A DNA stretch of 43,183 nt from Magnetococcales bacterium (GTDB taxonomy: Bacteria > Pseudomonadota > Magnetococcia > Magnetococcales > JADFYX01): positions 1-43,183 of the forward strand of contig JADFZS010000036.1 of NCBI GenBank assembly GCA_015232405.1. Reading direction: 5' to 3'. The translations under genes were made by a program, and so were the position numbers. Shown here in pieces: positions 27,822 to 35,879 of this stretch. Below the pieces are notes generated by a model. That model was not told where the DNA came from, made no database searches, and saw nothing but the letters and a program-made list of their open reading frames with translations. The first letter of the stretch is position 1, and each line of letters starts with the position of its first letter.

Positions 27822-28496
27822 TTACTCTTTGTGTTTATTTATATAGGCCAATGCCTCTAAATGTCCTGGTATTCGTAGCAGTACACGGGTGTAGGAGCTT
27901 ATTGCCATTGTTTTGTTATCCTGCCAGGCATAACCCCTGGCTAAATATACCAAGGCCGTGGTGTCGTTGGGGTAACGTTTGCTTAAAGCCTTGGCATGTT
28001 TTGTCATGTGCTTCCACTTACCCTGAATCTCATCTATAACCAGCAGACGTTTATGAGCGGCATAGTTCCAGGGGGATGTTTTTAACAGTTTGTTTAAATG
28101 GCTGCGCACCTCTCTATAGCGTTTTTGCGCCATTAGAGGCAGGGTTAAACCAAGTTTGGCATCAATTGATTTGGGGTTGATACTCAAAGCCTTTTCATAG
28201 CCATTTATGGCATCGTTATAGTTGCCTTGCAGATATTCCAGCCATGCTACTCGCATATTTGCCAGCTCAATATCATCTTTTATTTTTAGATACGGCTTTA
28301 TTGCTTTTATGGCCTTTTCATATTTTTTTTCCGCCTCAAGTTGATAAGATTGACCCCAAGGAGTGAGAGGTTTTTTTGCTTTTTCTTCAACAGCAGTTTT
28401 ATCTTCTTCATCTGCTGCTCTGGCCCTATCAGCCCCCAGGGCAATAACCAACAGTAGGCTTAAGGCAATAATTGTTATATTACGTAATATATTCAT
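27822..28496 (-). CDS. Exported TPR protein, paralogue of the one at 35058
   Basis: A 224-residue protein with a signal peptide (hydrophobic IIALSLLLVIALGA, cleavage near RARA-ADEE) and TPR-like helical repeats, predicted periplasmic. I chose ATG 28496 with AAGGAGT upstream rather than 28553, which lies inside the neighbouring gene. The start is 4 nt after the beta-barrel stop, so the two are an operon. Its middle aligns by eye with the TPR protein at 35058: NMRVAWLEYLQGNYNDAI versus NLRLGWLNYLAGRYRKSL, and SIDAKLGL versus SIDPKLGE. Function unknown; a scaffold in the divergent locus is an inference. Confidence 0.8.
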   Translation of the reverse strand: MNILRNITIIALSLLLVIALGADRARAADEEDKTAVEEKAKKPLTPWGQSYQLEAEKKYEKAIKAIKPYLKIKDDIELANMRVAWLEYLQGNYNDAINGYEKALSINPKSIDAKLGLTLPLMAQKRYREVRSHLNKLLKTSPWNYAAHKRLLVIDEIQGKWKHMTKHAKALSKRYPNDTTALVYLARGYAWQDNKTMAISSYTRVLLRIPGHLEALAYINKHKE

Positions 28497-28500
28497 AAAA

Positions 28501-29457
28501 TTACCACTCCTTGGAAAGAGAGAGAGCAGCAGCGCTGCTGTTATACTTTTCACTAATTGTCAGGTTTTCATATAGATTATAGCTAGCATGTAACAGAATA
28601 GAGATTGAGTTATCTATTTTCCAAGATAGATCAGCAGCTACAGAACCTTTTTGTACATCTGCCAGGTTGTAAACAGATAGATTGTCAACATCTACGGCAT
28701 ATAACCTTTCACCTAACATTCCTCCTATACTTGCGTTATGAAGTTGCAAAGCGTTATCAGGTGCAAACCAGTGGGTAAATTTGAGCAGTCCGGCAGCAGT
28801 ACTGCTTTTACCTTGAGAGCGGGTTGCATTGGATGAACTGATAAAATAGCCTCTGAGCTGTATCCAATTAGAGTCTTTGCTAAAACCCAAGCCAATGGCT
28901 GGGGAGATCTGTGTGACATCAAGATCATTTTGATAGGCTGAATAGGCGTAGCCCACATCAAAATAGAAAGATTTTTTATAGTTGAGATAGGAGATTAAAG
29001 GAGCCACCACCTTTACACCATCGGTATCACCTGAACTATCGTTGTTACTGATATAGTGACCGTTCAAACGAACGTCAAAAGTGCCATTCATACCATCTGT
29101 ATTAAATGATTTGTGACCACCGAGAAAAAATTCGTTCTGTGAGGTTGAATCAGCATCACCCTTAAATTTAATGTTGGAGTTGGTATAGCCAAAGGTAATA
29201 CCATGCTGTTCTAGATATTCACCAGTTACAATAAAACCAGCAGAATAAAACTGATCCCGTAGGGAAGAGCCACTATAAGTACCTGTTACACCAGTAACTG
29301 AGCTGGACATATACCAGTTGCTCTGTTCATCATCCTGCCAACTGGTATGTTCATCTGCGTTGGCCTGTAGGGGTAGGGCAAATAACATACCTGCAGTCAA
29401 TATTGCCTTTAGTAAAACCCTGCTATTTTTCGTTGTTAGTCGGTTGTTTTCTTTCAA
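28501..29457 (-). CDS. Outer-membrane beta-barrel protein
   Basis: A 318-residue protein with a signal peptide (LLKAILTAGMLFALPLQANA) and a mature part made of alternating hydrophobic/polar strands rich in Tyr, Gly, Ser and Asn (YFDVGYAYSAYQND, GLGFSKDSNWIQLRGYF). The last residue is tryptophan (LSLSKEW), an aromatic end typical of barrels inserted by BAM. I recognise no named family. It looks related by eye to the barrel at 35880-36992. It is first in the minus-strand operon with the TPR gene. Confidence 0.78.
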   Translation of the reverse strand: MKENNRLTTKNSRVLLKAILTAGMLFALPLQANADEHTSWQDDEQSNWYMSSSVTGVTGTYSGSSLRDQFYSAGFIVTGEYLEQHGITFGYTNSNIKFKGDADSTSQNEFFLGGHKSFNTDGMNGTFDVRLNGHYISNNDSSGDTDGVKVVAPLISYLNYKKSFYFDVGYAYSAYQNDLDVTQISPAIGLGFSKDSNWIQLRGYFISSSNATRSQGKSSTAAGLLKFTHWFAPDNALQLHNASIGGMLGERLYAVDVDNLSVYNLADVQKGSVAADLSWKIDNSISILLHASYNLYENLTISEKYNSSAAALSLSKEW

Positions 29458-30309
29458 TTTTTTAATCTCCTAATTCAAAGCTGGACAAACTTTTTTTTTA
29501 ATTTCACTCTCTTGTATAACCTACCCAACGATATAACCCCTACTTTTTCACAATATTCAATGGATATCTTATAAGCTGGGATTCTTTAGCAAAACATATA
29601 AAATTTACTACTGTCACCTGTTTATAACAAATTGATTTACCTGATATTTATTTGCTGGTCAAATAAACCAGCGATAAGCAAATTGAATTACAATTAACAG
29701 GCCAACATTTGTATTCAGGTTTTTTTTATTAAAATACAGATATATACACAGTAATAACAGCAAGAAACAACAATATATATAGGGTAAACCAAATAGTACA
29801 ACAAGGATAGATATAACAACATGCAAACCTTAAATATAGTTCAATAACTTATATAGTTAGCATGCTCTTGTTACATGACATCCCTGGTGTAACACTGTTC
29901 GTTTTGGTTTACCCCATAAAATATGCGGATAATAGAGTACCGTCACACAGGGATGGGTACACCATATTGAACATGGTTACATGAGCAAAAAATTTTTTCA
30001 AACAAAAATATTTAGCTGCTTTTACTATAAGTTGCGTATTATTGCTCAATACTAGCAACCACTAAATGTGCATTATGTTCTACCCCCTAATTTACAGTAT
30101 CAATTTGCAGCAAAACAACTTACATGCCTGTTTTTACACATGCTTTATATATAAAAACAGTATTGGCGTAGTTTTTGTAGATGTATTTTCAACATTGGAT
30201 ACACTTTAATTGTGATTTTAATTTTACAAGAACTTGTAAAAAATTGTAATAAAACCCAACAATAACTGTAAAAATGGTGTATCTTTTAAGCCAGCAGATT
30301 TAATTTATA
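29458..30309. promoter_or_regulatory. Long AT-rich divergent intergenic region with inverted repeats
   Basis: An 852-bp gap between the two divergent operons, free of convincing genes. Inverted repeats stand out: GGGTAAACCAAA (29782-29793) pairs perfectly with TTTGGTTTACCC (29903-29914). Inside these lie shorter partners (TAACAA near 29814 with TTGTTA near 29870). CATCCCTGGTGT near 29879 nearly pairs with ACACAGGGATG near 29944, and CTGGT/ACCAG forms a small hairpin near 29654-29670. It must contain both promoters and may hold a structured leader or small RNA. Two tiny frames (29981-30055 and 30066-30209) lack ribosome-binding sites. Confidence 0.55.
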
Positions 30310-30336
30310 TTGTTCAAACTAATGGAACCCAAAAAA

Positions 30337-30576
30337 ATGCAAAAAATTAAAGATTTAGCCATGAACGATACCGGGTTTGCCTTTGATCCCACCACCGGGG
30401 CCAGCTTTACCTTAAATGAGGTTGCCATGGAGATAATCAACTCTTTGAAGGAGCAAGACGATCTCCAGCTGATATCCCTAAAACTTACTGAAAAATTTGA
30501 GGTGGATTTTGAACAGGCCTACCAAGATGTGCAGGAATTTGCCGAACAGCTAAAAACCTATAAGTTGATCTCCTAA
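30337..30576 (+). CDS. PqqD-like small protein
   Basis: The 79-residue product has the PqqD-like pattern: GFAFDPTTGASFTLNEVAME, then LTEKFEVDFEQAYQDVQEFA and a final LKTYKLIS. PqqD-type domains (RiPP recognition elements) are winged-helix-like and bind precursor peptides or partner proteins in several peptide-modification systems. I chose the ATG at 30337, with GGAA 9 nt upstream; ATG 30322 or TTG 30310 would add 5-9 residues. Its TAA abuts the ATG of the ATP-grasp gene, so they are coupled. No precursor peptide gene is evident nearby. Confidence 0.78.
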   Translation: MQKIKDLAMNDTGFAFDPTTGASFTLNEVAMEIINSLKEQDDLQLISLKLTEKFEVDFEQAYQDVQEFAEQLKTYKLIS

Positions 30577-31617
30577 ATGACCATCCATGTAGCCATTAGT
30601 GGCATAAACGCAAGTGATAACCCTGGCCCTGGTGTACCAGTTGCCAGATCATTGCTGGACAGTAAAGCGGATATTAAAACAATCGGCTTGAGCTATGATC
30701 TTCACGATGCTGGCAACTATCTTTCAAGTATGTTTGATGCCAGCTTTATTCTGCCCTATCCCAGTGGGGGCTGGGATGGAATAATAGCTAAACTCAGGCA
30801 TATCAAACAGACCATCGGCTTGGATGTTATAATTCCCTGCCTGGATGCAGAGCTGCCTCTCTATATAAAATACCAGGAGGCTCTGGCAAAAGAGGATATT
30901 TACACCTTTTTACCCACTGCCGGGCAGTTTAAAGATCGCACCAAGGAGAATCTCGCCCAGCTGGCGGAAAATCTCGACCTCCACCACCCCAAAACCCAAG
31001 GGGTGATAAACATAGAGCAGCTGCAACAAGCCTTGGATGAAATAAAACTACCTGTCTATGTAAAAGGCAACTATTACGAAGCCTATCCTGCTTACACCAA
31101 ATATGAGGCAATTGGTCATTTTACCAAAATAGCCAACAAATGGGGCTATCCGGTGTTGGTACAAGAGGTGGTCAGCGGAGAAGAGTTGAACGTGGTGGGT
31201 ATGGGAGACGGCAAGGGCAACACCGTTGGTTTGGTTGCTATTAAAAAACTGACCACCACCTCCCTGGGTAAAATCTGGAACGGTGTCACCATCCAAAACC
31301 CGGCACTGTTGGCAGCAGCAAAACAGTTTGTCAAATTGAGTAACTGGCGAGGACCTTTTGAGCTGGAGTGTATTGTTGAGGATGAACGGGTGACACTAAT
31401 TGAGATCAACCCCCGTTTTCCCGCCTGGGTCTATTTTGCCACCGGCATCGGTATCAACCTGCCGGAACAACTTATTGAGCTAGCCATGGGCAGACCCTAC
31501 ACCCAGGCTCCAGATTTTGCTGCTGGCAAACTATTTATCCGTCACACCTCAGAACAGATATGTGATATTACCGATCTTAGCCAATTGGCCTGTTCAGGAG
31601 AACGCCATGGAAGTTGA
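30577..31617 (+). CDS. ATP-grasp ligase
   Basis: A 346-residue protein with an N-terminal Rossmann-like domain (DVIIPCLDAELPLYIKYQEA) and an ATP-grasp fold: lysine in PVYVKGNYYEA, the hinge VLVQEVVSGEELNVVGMG and the metal-binding ELECIVEDERVTLIEINPRF (acidic residues plus N). The family joins a carboxylate to an amine or thiol through an acyl-phosphate. The PreATP-like N-terminus is closer to carbamoyl-phosphate-synthase/PylC-like ligases than to D-Ala-D-Ala ligases. It starts immediately after the PqqD-like gene and its end overlaps the decarboxylase by 11 nt. The substrate is unknown. Confidence 0.85.
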   Translation: MTIHVAISGINASDNPGPGVPVARSLLDSKADIKTIGLSYDLHDAGNYLSSMFDASFILPYPSGGWDGIIAKLRHIKQTIGLDVIIPCLDAELPLYIKYQEALAKEDIYTFLPTAGQFKDRTKENLAQLAENLDLHHPKTQGVINIEQLQQALDEIKLPVYVKGNYYEAYPAYTKYEAIGHFTKIANKWGYPVLVQEVVSGEELNVVGMGDGKGNTVGLVAIKKLTTTSLGKIWNGVTIQNPALLAAAKQFVKLSNWRGPFELECIVEDERVTLIEINPRFPAWVYFATGIGINLPEQLIELAMGRPYTQAPDFAAGKLFIRHTSEQICDITDLSQLACSGERHGS

Positions 31618-32965
31618 AAAAGCAAAAAAAACCTATCAAAAGCCCACAATTGTCAGACTACAAGGCCAGCTGTTTGATAAACATGGCAGTAGTGGCAACT
31701 TCCCTTTAAGGGAGAAGATAGATGGGGTCTCGGTTACAGAGCTGGTGCAAAAATATGGCTCTCCGCTCTTTATCTTCTCGGAGGCCACGATTCGTAAAAC
31801 CTACAAACAGACAAAAGAGGCCTTTACCTCCCGTTATCCAGATGTGCAGTTTGCCTGGAGCTATAAAACCAACTATCTAAAGGCCATATGTGCCATTTAT
31901 CATCAAGAGGGGGCCATTGCCGAGGTGGTGAGCCACTTTGAATATCAAAAAGCCCGTGCTCTTGGCATTGCAGGGGAGCAGATAATATTCAACGGCCCCT
32001 ATAAAGGCATGGAGGCTCTACGGCAGGCAGCAGCAGAAAAAGCCATGATCCACCTGGATAACTTTGATGAAATTGCTGATTTAGAAAAGGTGGCAGATGA
32101 GCTGGGCCACACTGTATGTGTGGCTTTGCGCTTGAACATGGACACTGGCATTCAACCCCATTGGAGCAGATTTGGCTTCAACCTTGATAACGGCTCCGCT
32201 TTGGCAGCGGTTAAAAGAATCAACTCCAACAACAAACTAAAAATAGTGGGTCTACACTCACACATCGGCACATTCATGCTGGACCCCAACGCCTATAACA
32301 TCCAGACCCAAAAAATGTCTCGCTTTTTGGTGGAGATAGAAGAGAACTTTGGCTGCAACATTGAATATATTGATATCGGTGGTGGTTTCCCTTCCAAAAA
32401 CCGCCTAAAAGGGATTTATCAACCACCAGAGGTGGTTATTCCGGCGATTGATGATTTTGCCGAGGCTATTGTTTCTGGTCTATTGCAAAATCTGGGGCCA
32501 GATCGTCGCCCCAAACTTTACATAGAGAGCGGTCGCCACCTAATTGATGAATCCGGCTATCTCATCACCTCGGTGGTGGGACAAAAAAGTATGCCGGACG
32601 GCTGCCGATCATATGTGGTGGATGCCGGGGTCAACCTGCTATTTACCCACACATGGTATGATCTGGTGGTGGAGAGTGGCATCCCAACAAAAGGTTTGCC
32701 AGAGCCAGCCATTCTCAACGGCCCTCTATGTATGAATATCGATATAATCAGGGATAGCATCATGCTGCCTCGGCTCCAAAAAGGCACACCTTTGGTGATC
32801 TCCCCGGTTGGTGCGTATAATGTTACCCAATGGATGCAGTTTATCCAATACCGTCCAGCGATACTGTTAGCAGGAGAAAATGGTACGGTGGATATAATTC
32901 GCGAAGCCGAAGATCTCACAGATATTGAAAGACGAGAAAAACTACCAGATCGTTTGGCTTTATGA
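31607..32965 (+). CDS. Group IV PLP-dependent decarboxylase (DAP/Orn/Arg type)
   Basis: The 452-residue protein resembles diaminopimelate decarboxylases and relatives. It shows the PLP-lysine motif AWSYKTNYLKAI (K87), SHIGTFM, the phosphate-binding DIGGGFPSK and ESGRHLIDESGYL. The C-terminal Cys region reads NGPLCMNIDII (C375), where DAP decarboxylases typically have C-E-S-x-D, and near the end is GAYNVTQWMQF. The departure suggests a different substrate. A true lysA is possible but unlikely given the neighbours. RBS AGGAG lies 6 nt before ATG 31607; an earlier in-frame start at 31517 lies within the ATP-grasp gene. Its stop overlaps the next start (ATGA). Confidence 0.86.
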   Translation: MEVEKAKKTYQKPTIVRLQGQLFDKHGSSGNFPLREKIDGVSVTELVQKYGSPLFIFSEATIRKTYKQTKEAFTSRYPDVQFAWSYKTNYLKAICAIYHQEGAIAEVVSHFEYQKARALGIAGEQIIFNGPYKGMEALRQAAAEKAMIHLDNFDEIADLEKVADELGHTVCVALRLNMDTGIQPHWSRFGFNLDNGSALAAVKRINSNNKLKIVGLHSHIGTFMLDPNAYNIQTQKMSRFLVEIEENFGCNIEYIDIGGGFPSKNRLKGIYQPPEVVIPAIDDFAEAIVSGLLQNLGPDRRPKLYIESGRHLIDESGYLITSVVGQKSMPDGCRSYVVDAGVNLLFTHTWYDLVVESGIPTKGLPEPAILNGPLCMNIDIIRDSIMLPRLQKGTPLVISPVGAYNVTQWMQFIQYRPAILLAGENGTVDIIREAEDLTDIERREKLPDRLAL

Positions 32966-35061
32966 TTTTGCAGTCACCCATAATAAGACAGATTTGGAAC
33001 CATATACATCCGCTGTTTTCTGCCTACTCCAACATTCTGTTCATGCAGAGTGCTGGGGTTGGGGTGGTGCTTTTTGTTTTGGGATTTATCCACCCCAATG
33101 TAGCATTGTCGGGACTTATTGCTGTTTTAACGGTGCTGGTCTTTGCCCGTCTTATTGAGATGAGCCCCAACTATCTTGAGCAGGGTTATTATCTCTACAA
33201 CCCCCTGCTTGTGGGTATGTCCATCGGTTTTCTCTTTCAGCTTGGTCCTATTACCGGGTTTTTCATAATTACCGCAGCCATGCTTACCCTGCTGGTTACA
33301 ATCGCCATGCAAACCCTGTTTGCTCCCGGTAATGTTCCCATACTCTCCCTACCCTTTGCCATTATCAGCTCTCTGGTCTATCTGGCTGCATATCAATATG
33401 GCAACCTTTTTATCTATGAGCTACCCCATTATAATTTTTCGGTTCAACCTTTGGAGATGCTGCTACCCCTTTGGATGGCAGGATTTTTCAAAGCTTTGGG
33501 AACCATTCTTTTTATGCCCAATGTGGTGGCAGGTGGGGTAATTTTTTTGCTGTTGTTGCTCAACTCCCGAATTATGGGGCTGTTGGCGATTACCGGCTAT
33601 GGCTGGGGGGTTTTTGTCCATGCCATGTTGCGTGGCTCTCTGCATCAAGCTTTAAACGACCCCTACGCCTTTAATACCATATTGGTATCAATAGCAGTTG
33701 GTGGAGTTTTTTTCATACCATCCATACGCTCTTACATCTTGAGTCTGATTGCGGTATCCATCACTATTTTAACCATCCATGCTGCCGAGGTATTTTTAAC
33801 GGTATTTAAAATACCAATTTTTACCCTGCCATTTAACATGACTGTTATCTGTTTTCTGTTTAGCTTAAGACAGATCGGTTATAGCCGCTGTGCAAAAATA
33901 ATCAAAAGCAGCCCGGAAGAGACCCTGGGTCACTATCTCTCCACCCGTCACCGTTTTCAAACGGAGCAGATCAGCATAAACCCACCATTTGTGGGCAAAT
34001 GGTATGTCTATCAAGGGGTGGATGATGTCTGGACCCATAAAGGGGTTTGGCGACATGCCCTGGATTTTATCGTCCACGACAAAGAGGGCAACTCCTATAA
34101 AAACCGTGGCACAAACTTAGAGGACTATTACGCCTATGGGCGTCCTGTTGTCGCCCCCACCAGCGGTTATGTGGTGGAGGCAATCGACCATATTCACGAC
34201 AATCCCATAGATCAGCCCAACTCAGTTGATAACTGGGGCAACACTGTGATAATTCAGCAGGATTTTACAGGTATATACATATCCCTAAGCCATTTTGCCA
34301 AAAACTCCTTAAAGTGTAAAAAGGGTGATTATGTTGAACTGGGTCAAGTGTTGGGGCTGTGTGGCAATAGCGGTTATTCCGCCCAACCCCACATACATCT
34401 ACAAGCCCAGATAAGCCCGGTATTGGGTGCTGCTACCGCACCGTTTATCTTCACCACCTATCAGTACAAATCACAGATGCTGTTTTATCAAATACCCAAA
34501 AAGGACCAAGCAATAAGCGGCTTTTTTATCGACAAACTGCTGGACCGTTTTTTCTCCTTCACCCTGGATGAAAGCCTGGTTTTTGAGTGTACCGCTGGAA
34601 GAAAAAAAGGAAAAAAAACCACCTGGACCGTCTCCATGGAGCCGTTGAGCGGACAGTTTTATCTGGTAGATGAAGAGGGCAACACCCTGCTTTTTGCCAA
34701 AGCGGTGGGCTTTTTTTATTGTTATGATTATCGGGGAAAAGATGATACTCTTTTGCGCTTACTGTTTTTGGCTCTGCCCCGTCTGCCATTGCTGCAACAA
34801 GATGGTCTTGGCTGGCGGGACTCTATCCCCATCAACGTGCTCCATAGTGGCGCAAATAGAGCTTTAAAGCAGTTTTTGGCCTCCTTTCATCCGGCAGGGT
34901 ATATCCATGTAGGTCGTTGGGGATGGCAGGGTAAAAACAGGATTGAGGGTTATATCGAAACTGGCAAAAAACCCATAAAAACAGCTCTTATTTTGGATGA
35001 GCAAGAGGGTCTAAAAAGCTTGACGGTAAACTCTATCACACTGCAAAGGCTTAAAGAATGA
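32962..35061 (+). CDS. Urea-transporter-like membrane domain fused to M23 peptidase
   Basis: The 699-residue protein has an N-terminal hydrophobic region of about 10 helices (residues 20-300) with urea-transporter-like features (LEQGYYLYNPLLVGMSIGFL). An M23 metallopeptidase domain follows (about residues 340-500). The peptidase zinc ligands are visible: H365 and D368 in WRHALDF, H444 in SLSHF, and the HIH at 477/479. A third domain (about 510-699) is unrecognised. The peptidase should face the periplasm, but orientation needs testing. Starts and ends overlap neighbours by 4 nt (ATGA on both sides), showing tight coupling. Confidence 0.85.
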   Translation: MILQSPIIRQIWNHIHPLFSAYSNILFMQSAGVGVVLFVLGFIHPNVALSGLIAVLTVLVFARLIEMSPNYLEQGYYLYNPLLVGMSIGFLFQLGPITGFFIITAAMLTLLVTIAMQTLFAPGNVPILSLPFAIISSLVYLAAYQYGNLFIYELPHYNFSVQPLEMLLPLWMAGFFKALGTILFMPNVVAGGVIFLLLLLNSRIMGLLAITGYGWGVFVHAMLRGSLHQALNDPYAFNTILVSIAVGGVFFIPSIRSYILSLIAVSITILTIHAAEVFLTVFKIPIFTLPFNMTVICFLFSLRQIGYSRCAKIIKSSPEETLGHYLSTRHRFQTEQISINPPFVGKWYVYQGVDDVWTHKGVWRHALDFIVHDKEGNSYKNRGTNLEDYYAYGRPVVAPTSGYVVEAIDHIHDNPIDQPNSVDNWGNTVIIQQDFTGIYISLSHFAKNSLKCKKGDYVELGQVLGLCGNSGYSAQPHIHLQAQISPVLGAATAPFIFTTYQYKSQMLFYQIPKKDQAISGFFIDKLLDRFFSFTLDESLVFECTAGRKKGKKTTWTVSMEPLSGQFYLVDEEGNTLLFAKAVGFFYCYDYRGKDDTLLRLLFLALPRLPLLQQDGLGWRDSIPINVLHSGANRALKQFLASFHPAGYIHVGRWGWQGKNRIEGYIETGKKPIKTALILDEQEGLKSLTVNSITLQRLKE

Positions 35062-35711
35062 GTTCAACAAATGGTTCTATTGGTAACGTTGCAAAAATAT
35101 TGCTATTGCTCTTACCACTATTTGCCTTTGTTCCAAACAGCCATGCAGAAAAATTAATAGCTGACTCCTACCACGAATCGTTCACCCAGGAAAAAATTGA
35201 AGATTATAACGCAGCCATACAGGCACTGATGCCGGTATATGAATTATACCCTCGTCAATACACGGTTAATTTACGCCTTGGCTGGCTCAATTATCTGGCA
35301 GGACGCTACAGAAAATCATTGCAGTTCTACCGAAGTGCCGCAAGTGCCGTACCCGGCTCCATTGATCCTAAACTTGGTGAGGCGATTGTCGGCCTTGCCC
35401 AACAAAACTATGGTGAAGTCAAGCTCATCTGCTACAGTATTATCAAGATAGATTATTATAACTATCTGGCAAATCGCTATTTGGCAAAAGCCCTGGTGGG
35501 TGAAGAAAATTTTGTCCAGGCAGCAGCCATAAGCCAAAAAATGTTGGCCCTTTATCCCTCTGATATCAGCTTTTTGGAACAGCTAGCCATTATCCGTTTG
35601 AAACAGGGTGATACAGCTACAGCGCGCTTGCTCTATAAAGATCTCTGGATATTAGACCCAAACAATATCAACGCTTTTAGATTTTCCAAAAATCACCCTG
35701 ATACAGAGTAG
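35058..35711 (+). CDS. Exported TPR protein, paralogue of the one at 27822
   Basis: A 217-residue protein with a signal peptide (ILLLLLPLFAFVPNSHA) and TPR-like repeats; predicted periplasmic. Its start overlaps the upstream stop (ATGA). The NLRLGWLNYLAGRYRKSL and SIDPKLGE segments match the TPR protein at 27822-28496, supporting duplication of a TPR/barrel pair. No enzymatic motif is seen; scaffolding of the system in the periplasm is inferred. Confidence 0.82.
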   Translation: MSSTNGSIGNVAKILLLLLPLFAFVPNSHAEKLIADSYHESFTQEKIEDYNAAIQALMPVYELYPRQYTVNLRLGWLNYLAGRYRKSLQFYRSAASAVPGSIDPKLGEAIVGLAQQNYGEVKLICYSIIKIDYYNYLANRYLAKALVGEENFVQAAAISQKMLALYPSDISFLEQLAIIRLKQGDTATARLLYKDLWILDPNNINAFRFSKNHPDTE

Positions 35712-35731
35712 TCTTTACTATCAATAACATT

Positions 35732-35751
35732 CCCAGGCAAAAAAGCCTGGG
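35732..35751. other. Hairpin between the TPR and beta-barrel genes
   Basis: CCCAGGC at 35732-35738 pairs with GCCTGGG at 35745-35751 across AAAAAA. It is not followed by a T-run on the plus strand, so terminator function is uncertain; it could modulate read-through or message stability between the two genes. Confidence 0.4.
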
Positions 35752-35879
35752 CCAAGAAAAACATATCGCGACATTTGGTCTGGTTATTGCTTTGTCTACA
35801 GCAACTTTTATCAGACTAAGCACCCCTTTTTCTGATAAGTAAAATTGTTCAGGTAAATTACAACCCAAAGGGAAAACTC

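Noticed and set aside
29981..30209. Two tiny frames (24 and 47 residues) as precursor peptides for the PqqD-like system
   Set aside because: No ribosome-binding site, no core-peptide-like pattern, and low-complexity AT-rich composition; kept only as a possibility.
30577..31617. Carbamoyl-phosphate synthase or D-Ala-D-Ala ligase as the ATP-grasp identity
   Set aside because: The protein is far too short for a CPS large subunit, and its neighbours and N-terminal domain do not suit a Ddl; a general ATP-grasp ligase is the safer call.
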